This document shows, in pieces, positions 57,904-64,000 of a stretch of 64,000 bases of DNA (the stretch's first letter is position 1; each line of letters opens with the position of its first letter). The notes below the pieces were generated by a model, which was not told where the DNA came from, searched no databases, and saw nothing but the letters and a program-made list of their open reading frames with translations. The stretch is from contig DASXLI010000100.1 of the NCBI GenBank assembly GCA_036496285.1, forward strand, positions 1 to 64,000, read 5' to 3'. Origin of the DNA: DP-19 sp036496285. GTDB lineage: Bacteria; Desulfobacterota; Binatia; UTPRO1. The translations under genes were made by a program, and so were the position numbers.

Positions 57904-60842
57904 CGACGCCGCTAGCGGCGGCATCCCAGGGCATCGCGGCCGAGGGGCTCAGCGATGTCGAGGCCGCCGAACGTCTCCGCGTGGACGGAGCCAACGAGCT
58001 CTCGTCCGAAGGGCGCGACGGGGCGCTGGCGCTGATCACCGGCGTTGCGCGCGAGCCGATGGTCTTGCTGCTCGGTGCGTGCGCGGCGGTCTATCTGGCG
58101 CTCGGCGACCTTCAGGATGCGCTGGTGCTCTCGGCGTCCGTGGTCGCGGTGATCGCGATCTCTTCCCATCAGACACGGAAGACCGAGCGCGCGCTCGCGG
58201 CGCTCCGCGAGCTCTCGAGTCCGCGAGCGCGCGTCATCCGGGAGCGCCGCGAGCTGCGCATTCCGAGCCGCGAGGTCGTGCGCGGCGATCTGCTCCTCGT
58301 TGCCGAAGGGGACCGCGTGACGGCAGATGCCCTGCTCGTCGCCGCGGCAAACCTGCAAACGGACGAGTCGCTGCTCACGGGTGAGTCGCTGCCGGTTGCG
58401 AAAGCGGCCGCCGGCGACGCGGCAGTCCCTGTGGCGCCCGGCGGCGACGGCTCGCCGTGTGTCTACGCGGGGACGCTCGCCGTCGCGGGCCATGGCGTCG
58501 CGCGGGTCTACGCGACCGGCGCCGGAACCGAGCTGGGAAAGATCGGGCGAACGCTCGCCATGCCGGACACGGGGACGACACATCTCGCGCGTCAGGTCCG
58601 CCAGCTCGTGCGAGCGTTCGCAGTCGCGAGCTTCGTCGTGTGCGTGACCGTCGCCGTCGGGTACGCGGCGCGCTACGGTGATTGGACGGGCGGTCTCCTG
58701 GCGGGGCTCGCTCTGGCGATGTCGATGATCCCGGAAGAGTTCCCGGTGATCCTCACCCTGTTCCTCGCCCTCGGCGCTTGGCGGATGTCCCGACGACACG
58801 TGCTGGTGCGGCGGATGCCGGCCGTCGAGGCGCTCGGCTCGATCACCGTCCTCTGCGTCGACAAGACCGGGACGCTCACGGAGAATCGCATGGCCGCGAT
58901 GATGCTCTCCGCCGACGGTGGGCGGTGGGATCTTCGCGCGAACGCGAACGAGCCGCTGCCGGAGCAGTACCATCGCTTGCTCGAGTTCGCAGTGCTCGCC
59001 AGTCAGCAACGCGCCTTCGATCCGATGGAGCGTGCCATCAACGAGGCAGGCGAGCGATGTCTCGCGGGGACCGAGCACCTCCATCGCAACTGGCAGCTCC
59101 TGCGCGAGTACCCGCTTTCTCCGGAACTGCTGGCCATCTCCCATGTCTGGCGGTCGGTCGAGCATACGCGCTGGATCGTCGCCGCGAAGGGCGCGCCCGA
59201 AGCGGTCATCGATCTGTGCCATTTAGACGACGCGCGCGCGGCGACCCTCGCTCACGAGGTCGCCGCTATCGCGGACGGCGGATTGCGGGTGCTCGGCGTC
59301 GCCGCCGCCCTGATCGACGGTCCGGAGCTGCCGGCCAAGCAGCACGACGTTCCGTTCGCGTTCGTCGGCCTCATCGGTCTGGCCGATCCACTGCGGCCGA
59401 CGGCGCGCGGCGCCGTCGCCGAATGCGCCGCCGCCGGTATCCACACGGTGATGATCACGGGAGACTATCCCGGTACCGCGCGCCACGTCGCGGCCGAGGT
59501 CGGCCTCGCGAGCTTGGACGTCGTGACCGGTGCGGCCATGGATCTCATGAGCGACGCCGAGCTCGCACGGCGCGCGTGCGTCGTCGACGTGTTCGCGCGC
59601 GTCGTGCCCGCCCAGAAGGTCCGGCTCGTCCACGCCCTGCAGGCAGGCGGTGCCATCGTCGGCATGACCGGCGACGGCGTGAACGACGCGCCGGCGCTTC
59701 GCGACGCCGACGTCGGGGTCGCAATGGGGGCGCGCGGCAGCGACGTGGCGCGCGAGGCCGCGGACATGGTGCTCGTCGACGACGACTTCTCGTCGCTCGT
59801 GGGCGCCATCCGGCTCGGCCGTCGCGTCTACGGCAACCTGCGCAAGGCGATGACGTACGTGATCGCGATCCACGTCGCGATCGCGGGCGTCGCGCTGTTG
59901 CCGGTCTTGACCGGCTGGCCGCTCGTGCTGCTTCCCATCCACATCGTCTTGCTCGAGCTGATCATCGACCCGGCGTCGTCGATCGCCTTCGAGGCGGAGC
60001 CCGAGGAGCCCGACGTCATGCGACGGCCCCCACGGGATCCCGCCGAGCCGCTCTTCCGGCTTCCGACGGTCGTCCGGGCGGTCTTCCAGGGGGCCGTGGC
60101 GTTCGCGATGACGGCCGCGGCGCTCGCCTTCGCGCTCGCAGGAGGCGCGGACGAGCCCCGGGTCCGCGCCGTAGGATTCGCGACGATCGTGCTCATGAAT
60201 CTCGGCTTGGTCCTGGCGTCGCGCTCGGACGCGGGCGCGGTCGCGGCGCTGCGCGTACGGAATCCGGCCCTTGTGTGGGTGCTGGCGGGCGCGGTGATCA
60301 TGCTCGTCGCGGGCCTTGCCGTGCCGGCACTGCGCGGCGTACTGCACTTCTCGCCACCCGCGACGCGCGACGTCGTCGTCGTCCTGGCCGCCGCGGCGCT
60401 GGCATTGATGGCATTCGACGCAGTCAAATGGGCACGTGGGGGAGGACCTATGAGTGGAATGCGGATGCTGGTGGTCGCGGCGCTGCTGGCCGGCACGGTG
60501 GCTCGCGCCGCCGAGCCCGTGAGCGGGGAGCTGCTCTATCGGCGCTACTGCGCCTCGTGTCACGGCATCGATGGGAGGGGCGACGGACCGGTCGCGCCCG
60601 TATTGACGATCCCGCCGACCGATCTCACCCGGCTCGAGGCGGGAGTTCCCGAGCTCATGCGGGAGATCGATGGGCGGTCGATGCGGCGCGCGCACGGCAC
60701 CGCGCAGATGCCGGTCTGGGGCGAGGTGTTCGAGGGAGCAGCGATCGGCGAGCCGCATCGACGGCAGACGGCGCTGCGGCAGGTCGAGGCGCTCGCCGAC
60801 TACGTGCGACGGTTGCGGACACGCGGCCGCGATGCCCGATGA
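57882..60842 (+). CDS. P-type cation ATPase fused in frame to a cytochrome c domain
   Basis: This is a 986-residue predicted protein. Residues about 1-853 are a P-type ATPase: TGES (166-169, actuator), phosphorylated Asp327 in DKTGTLTE, TGDGVNDAP (about 596) and roughly ten membrane segments, with PEEFPVILTLFLALGAWRM in the ion site where Ca2+ pumps have PEGLP. The ion is therefore uncertain. From residue 857 the same frame continues, with no stop, into a signal-like segment and a cytochrome c domain with CASCH (about 890) and a Met in AQMPVWGE. The start is a GTG at 57882 overlapping the USP-CBS gene. The fusion could place heme in the periplasm behind an eleventh helix, or reflect a lost stop codon. 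Confidence 0.85.
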   Translation: MESHRALTTPLAAASQGIAAEGLSDVEAAERLRVDGANELSSEGRDGALALITGVAREPMVLLLGACAAVYLALGDLQDALVLSASVVAVIAISSHQTRKTERALAALRELSSPRARVIRERRELRIPSREVVRGDLLLVAEGDRVTADALLVAAANLQTDESLLTGESLPVAKAAAGDAAVPVAPGGDGSPCVYAGTLAVAGHGVARVYATGAGTELGKIGRTLAMPDTGTTHLARQVRQLVRAFAVASFVVCVTVAVGYAARYGDWTGGLLAGLALAMSMIPEEFPVILTLFLALGAWRMSRRHVLVRRMPAVEALGSITVLCVDKTGTLTENRMAAMMLSADGGRWDLRANANEPLPEQYHRLLEFAVLASQQRAFDPMERAINEAGERCLAGTEHLHRNWQLLREYPLSPELLAISHVWRSVEHTRWIVAAKGAPEAVIDLCHLDDARAATLAHEVAAIADGGLRVLGVAAALIDGPELPAKQHDVPFAFVGLIGLADPLRPTARGAVAECAAAGIHTVMITGDYPGTARHVAAEVGLASLDVVTGAAMDLMSDAELARRACVVDVFARVVPAQKVRLVHALQAGGAIVGMTGDGVNDAPALRDADVGVAMGARGSDVAREAADMVLVDDDFSSLVGAIRLGRRVYGNLRKAMTYVIAIHVAIAGVALLPVLTGWPLVLLPIHIVLLELIIDPASSIAFEAEPEEPDVMRRPPRDPAEPLFRLPTVVRAVFQGAVAFAMTAAALAFALAGGADEPRVRAVGFATIVLMNLGLVLASRSDAGAVAALRVRNPALVWVLAGAVIMLVAGLAVPALRGVLHFSPPATRDVVVVLAAAALALMAFDAVKWARGGGPMSGMRMLVVAALLAGTVARAAEPVSGELLYRRYCASCHGIDGRGDGPVAPVLTIPPTDLTRLEAGVPELMREIDGRSMRRAHGTAQMPVWGEVFEGAAIGEPHRRQTALRQVEALADYVRRLRTRGRDAR
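60450..60842 (+). CDS. Cytochrome c with possible internal start within the ATPase frame
   Basis: The ATG at 60450 lies 4 bases after GGGGGAGG, a perfect ribosome site, and encodes a 130-residue cytochrome with a signal peptide (MSGMRMLVVAALLAGTVARA) and CASCHGIDGRGDGPVAPVL. It is in the same frame as the upstream P-type ATPase, so two products are possible: the fusion and this free cytochrome. Its closest relative here is the cytochrome lipoprotein at 50217, which is an independent gene, favouring an originally separate cytochrome gene. Confidence 0.55.
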   Translation: MSGMRMLVVAALLAGTVARAAEPVSGELLYRRYCASCHGIDGRGDGPVAPVLTIPPTDLTRLEAGVPELMREIDGRSMRRAHGTAQMPVWGEVFEGAAIGEPHRRQTALRQVEALADYVRRLRTRGRDAR

Positions 60843-60882
60843 GCGGGCGAGGCGGCCATCAAACGAGAACTCGGGAGGAATC

Positions 60883-61470
60883 ATGACCAAGAAACAACCG
60901 AGTCGGAGCCCCAGGGGCCGGACGCCGGTCAGGGGCGCGAATGCCCCTGTCGCGAAGGGCAAGGGCCTGATTCGCAGCCTCGTTCGTTCCAGTGCAGGCA
61001 CGGGGAAGAAACGCGCCGTCGAGGCGGCGGAAGGCCATCGGCCCGAGCCCGCGGTGTGTACGCGCTGCGGCGCGATCTTCACCCGGCGCGCCTGGCGTCG
61101 CGACGGACGGCTCTCGTTGCAGCTCTTCGAGCGCGCGCGCTGGACCACATGTCCCGGTTGCCGCCAGGCGCGCACGCAAACGGGCTTCGGGCGCGTCCTC
61201 CTGCGCGGCGCCTTTGCGCTGGCAAACGAGGACCTCATTCGACGGCGGGTTGCGAACATCGCCGCGCGCGCGCGCAGCACCCAGCCCGAGCGGCAGATCG
61301 CGTCGTTCGGCCGCGCCGATAACGCGGATGGCGCGCTGGAAATCATCACGACGTCGCAGAAGCTCGCACATCGCATCGTGCGCGAGCTGAAGAAGCTCTT
61401 CCGCGGTCGGGTCACCTACGCCTGGTCCGACGACGGCACGCTCTTCGCGACGTGGACCCGGGAACGCTGA
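60883..61470 (+). CDS. BCAM0308-family zinc-finger protein
   Basis: This is a 195-residue protein. A basic, Ser/Gly-rich N-terminus is followed by a zinc-finger region with CTRCGAIFTRRAW and TTCPGCRQAR (two CxxC knuckles), then FGRVLLRGAFALANEDLIRRRVANIAARA and a C-terminal SQKLAHRIVRELKKLFRGRVTYAW domain. The order matches the BCAM0308 family named from the Burkholderia cenocepacia low-oxygen-activated locus. The ATG at 60883 has GGGAGGAA upstream and lies 40 bases after the ATPase-cytochrome stop, so it probably shares the sigma-54 transcript. Role unknown; RNA or ribosome interaction is possible. Confidence 0.85.
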   Translation: MTKKQPSRSPRGRTPVRGANAPVAKGKGLIRSLVRSSAGTGKKRAVEAAEGHRPEPAVCTRCGAIFTRRAWRRDGRLSLQLFERARWTTCPGCRQARTQTGFGRVLLRGAFALANEDLIRRRVANIAARARSTQPERQIASFGRADNADGALEIITTSQKLAHRIVRELKKLFRGRVTYAWSDDGTLFATWTRER

Positions 61471-61619
61471 GGGCGAAGCTTAGAGTGGCATCGGCAGCTC
61501 GAGAAATCCTTCCGGCGCGAGCGCGATCGCCAGCATGGCGAGGCGCCGGATCGGGCTTCCTTGGCAGGCGGACCACTCGCGCGTAGCATGCCCGCCACCA
61601 TGGGGTGGGTCGGTATCGG

Positions 61620-63628
61620 ATGACTGACGGCGGCCAGTCCCGCAAGCTCGCCACCATCGTGGCGCTCGACGTCGCGGGCTACTCGGCCCGCACCGAGGCC
61701 GACGAGGCCAGGACGACCACGGAGGTGGCGGCGCTCCGTCCCGTGATCGAGTCGATCGCGGCGTCGCGCGGCGGCGCGTGTTCAACACGGCGGGCGACGG
61801 CTTCATGCTGGAGTTCGTCTCGAGCCTGGCGGCTGTCGAGGCGGCGATCGAGCTGGCCGCGCAATGCGAGCCCAAGGTCCGGGTCGGCGTCCACCTGGGC
61901 GACGTCGTGGTGCAGCCGAACGGTGATCTGCTCGGCCACGGGGTCAACGTGGCGGCGCGCCTGATGGCGCGGTCCTCGGCCGGCGCGGCGCTCGTGTCGG
62001 CGGACGTGTACCGCACCATCCGCGGGCCGCTGGCCGAGCGCTTGCGGTCGCGCGGCCGCATGAAGCTCGACAAGATGGCCGAGACCATCGAGGCATTCGC
62101 GCTCGGCGATGCCACGCTCGCACCCGGGCTCGCCCCGGCCGACCACGCCGAGCCGCTCCTCGCGGTGCTGCCCTTCGACAATCTGTCGGAGGATCGCGAG
62201 ATGCAGTTCTTCTCCGACGGCGTCAGCGAGGAGATCATCCAGCGGCTCTCGCGCGGCGCGCACTTGAAGGTCATCGGCCGCACCTCGAGCTTCCAGTTCC
62301 GCGGCGACAAGAAGGCCGAGGCCGCTGGCACCTTGCATTGCTCACACGTGCTCGACGGCTCGATCCGTCGCGCTGGTGGACGCGTGCGCCTCGCGGCGCA
62401 CCTGGTGGAAGCGACGTCGCAGACGACGCTGTGGTCCGATCGCTATGATCGGAACCTCGACGACACGTTCGCCGTGCAGGACGAGATCTCCGAGGCGATC
62501 GCGGCAGCGCTGAATCAGACGTTCACGAGCTTCTCGACGAAGGCCATCGATCCGGCGGTCTACGATCTCTATCTGCGCGCAAGCCCGCAGTCGTACGCGC
62601 CCGAGGAGCTCCGCACCAGCGTTGGGTTGCTGGAGGTGGCCACGCAGCGTGCCCCCGATTTCGCCGAAGCATGGGGGCGCCTCGCGTTCTCACGGACCTG
62701 GCTACGCTTCTATCTGCCGTTCGTCGAGCGCAGGGCGCATGCCGATCTCGTGGCGCAGGAGTCGGAGCGTGCCCTCGTCCTCGACCCGCAGAACGTCGAC
62801 GCGCTGCTGGCGCGGGTCCTCGTCCTTCCGATGTATGGCCGGTTCATCGAGATGGATGCCGCCGTCGAGCGGATGCGGCGCGTGCCGTCGCCGGGGGGCG
62901 AGCTGTACGTCAGCCGCTATTTGCGAGGTGTGGGACTGGTTCGCGAGGGCGCCGAGGCGGCCGAACGCGCCTACCGGTTGAACATGCTGGATCCGGTGTC
63001 TGCGAACCTCTACGCGCTGGCCGTCATGGCGACCGGCCGCGTACGCGACTCCGTGCCGGTGCTGGAGGACCTGATCGTGCGCCTGCCCGCCATGAGCTTC
63101 CCCGTGGCCAACCTCATGCGCGCGTATGCGTTCCTCGGCGAATGGGCGGCCGTCGATCGGTTGCTCGACCCGGCCGCGAACCGGCCTTTGCGTGAGTTCC
63201 AGGAAGGCCTGCAGTTCGTCCGCACGAAGCGCGACCCGTCGCCGGAGAACGTCGGCGCCATGCGCGATGCCCTCGGGGCGCACGTGCAGAAGACGGGCTG
63301 CGTCGACGTGTCGCGCCTCGTCTATGCGGCGCACGTCGGCCTGGTCGAGGAGGCCTATGCCGCCGTCGAGCGCGCGTATCTCGGCCCGCGCGGCACCGCC
63401 GACGACGTCATGGGGCCCGACGGCTACACGACCGGCATGCTCTTCTGGCACGGCATGCCGGAGATCCGCCACGACCGCCGCTTCGTGAAGCTCTGTGCAC
63501 GGTTGGGGCTCGTGGAGTTCTGGCTCGCCACGGGCAAGTGGCCGGACTGTGCCGAGGAAGTACCCTACGACTTCAGGGCCGAATGCGAGAAGGCGCGCGA
63601 CGTTCCGAAGGAGGCATTCGGGTTCTGA
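61620..63628 (+). pseudogene. Class III nucleotide cyclase with TolB-like and TPR regions, frameshifted
   Basis: From the ATG at 61620 the frame encodes the start of a cyclase homology domain (LATIVALDVAGYSARTEADEARTTTEV) to about 61775, where a one-base loss in a GC run breaks it. The +1 frame continues with VFNTAGDGFMLEF (metal and ring-closing motif), VRVGVHLGDVV and GVNVAARLMA. A TolB-like domain (LLAVLPFDNLSEDREMQFFSDGVSEEII, VLDGSIRRAGGRVRLAAHLVEA) and TPR-like helices lead to 63628. Adding one base gives an intact protein of about 669 residues, so it is either a sequence error or a young pseudogene. Such proteins are common as cAMP synthases in soil bacteria. Confidence 0.75.
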
Positions 63629-63712
63629 CGCACCGTGGTGGGCCGCGTGTGCGTCTGGCACTACCCTCGTGGTCCGGCTAGGGTGCCGGTCATCCTCGAC
63701 TCGGAGGCCCAC

Positions 63713-64000
63713 GTGATCGCATTCGACAAAGAGGCGCTGAAGGAGAAGTACGCCGAGGAGCGCGCCAAGCGCCTGCGCTCCGACGGCAACGAGCAGTACG
63801 TCCAGATCGAGGGCCGCTTCGATCACTACCTGGACGATCCCTACCTGCCGGTCGTCCCGCGCGAGCCGAAGACCGATCACGTGACGGTCGCGATCATCGG
63901 CGGCGGGTTCGCCGGTCTCGTGACCGGCGCGCGCCTGAAGGAGGCCGGCATCGACGACCTCCGCGTCATCGAGAAGGGCGGCGACTTCGGCGGCACGTGG
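63713..64000 (+). CDS. Flavin-containing (Baeyer-Villiger type) monooxygenase, N-terminal part
   Basis: This is a 96-residue fragment cut by the window end. After a leading helix (EKYAEERAKRLRSDGNEQYV) it has the FAD motif VTVAIIGGGFAGLVTGARL and ends in the second FAD contact DFGGTW, the pattern of NAD(P)H-dependent flavin monooxygenases. The extended N-terminus before the Rossmann fold is seen in cyclohexanone-type enzymes. The GTG at 63713 has GGAGG five bases upstream. The substrate cannot be inferred from this part. Confidence 0.85.
   Translation, partial: MIAFDKEALKEKYAEERAKRLRSDGNEQYVQIEGRFDHYLDDPYLPVVPREPKTDHVTVAIIGGGFAGLVTGARLKEAGIDDLRVIEKGGDFGGTW

Noticed and set aside
59223..61415. 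Very long antisense frames, here and opposite most genes
   Set aside because: High-GC third positions create long antisense frames. Their products are Arg/His/Asp-biased without domains, while the opposite strand encodes full catalytic motifs.
1..64000. Mobile element, prophage or integron as the source of the accessory genes
   Set aside because: No transposase, integrase, terminal repeats, attachment sites or tRNA gene was seen in the window.

Overview
The window is high-GC, densely coded bacterial DNA with no rRNA, tRNA, phage, transposon or CRISPR signature. It looks like the chromosome of an uncultured, free-living Gram-negative aerobe. It carries many secreted Cys-rich helical proteins, Myxococcus-type CGD/CPG repeats, an SBBP propeller protein, Rieske oxygenases and sigma-54 activators. 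That mix suggests a Deltaproteobacteria-like lineage such as Candidatus Binatota (Desulfobacterota_B). This assignment is an inference from gene style only.

Layout. 1-18.8 kb is an envelope region: secreted Cys-rich proteins, NhaA with an LssY-domain lipoprotein, a periplasmic carbonic anhydrase operon, the SBBP protein, a Rieske-ferredoxin reductase and a beta-solenoid-like protein. 19-24.5 kb groups two membrane desaturases with a lone receiver protein, a cold-shock protein, an RRM protein and several small basic or zinc-ribbon proteins; it resembles a temperature and membrane-fluidity cluster. 24.5-26.1 kb is a damaged arsenic locus: an ArsI/CadI-like protein, a frameshifted ArsR, and an aquaporin remnant joined in frame to an ArsC remnant.

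26-37.4 kb is organised around an unusual STAS-ECF sigma factor and a divergent zinc-finger anti-sigma factor. The minus strand continues with a sugar nucleotidyltransferase, an aquaporin, a GMC oxidoreductase, an exported VOC protein, an SDR and an MGH1-like glycoside hydrolase. The plus strand continues with NDH-2 and DoxX. 37.4-43 kb is an aromatic catabolic operon: extradiol dioxygenase, TetR, ring-hydroxylating dioxygenase alpha and beta, then a GAF-PAS sigma-54 activator. A mini-catalase and a secreted phospholipase C-like enzyme follow.

46.2-61.5 kb is the most coherent system. It contains universal stress proteins, an AMP/thymidine phosphorylase, several c-type cytochromes, a PCMT-erythromycin esterase fusion, an orphan NtrC-type activator, a GNAT/acyl-CoA synthetase, a USP-CBS protein, a P-type ATPase fused in frame to a cytochrome c, and a BCAM0308-family protein. 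Three good sigma-54 -24/-12 motifs sit at suitable distances from start codons. The content recalls the low-oxygen-activated (lxa) persistence locus of Burkholderia cenocepacia, the source of the BCAM0308 name. The window ends with a frameshifted class III cyclase/TolB/TPR gene and the start of a flavin monooxygenase.
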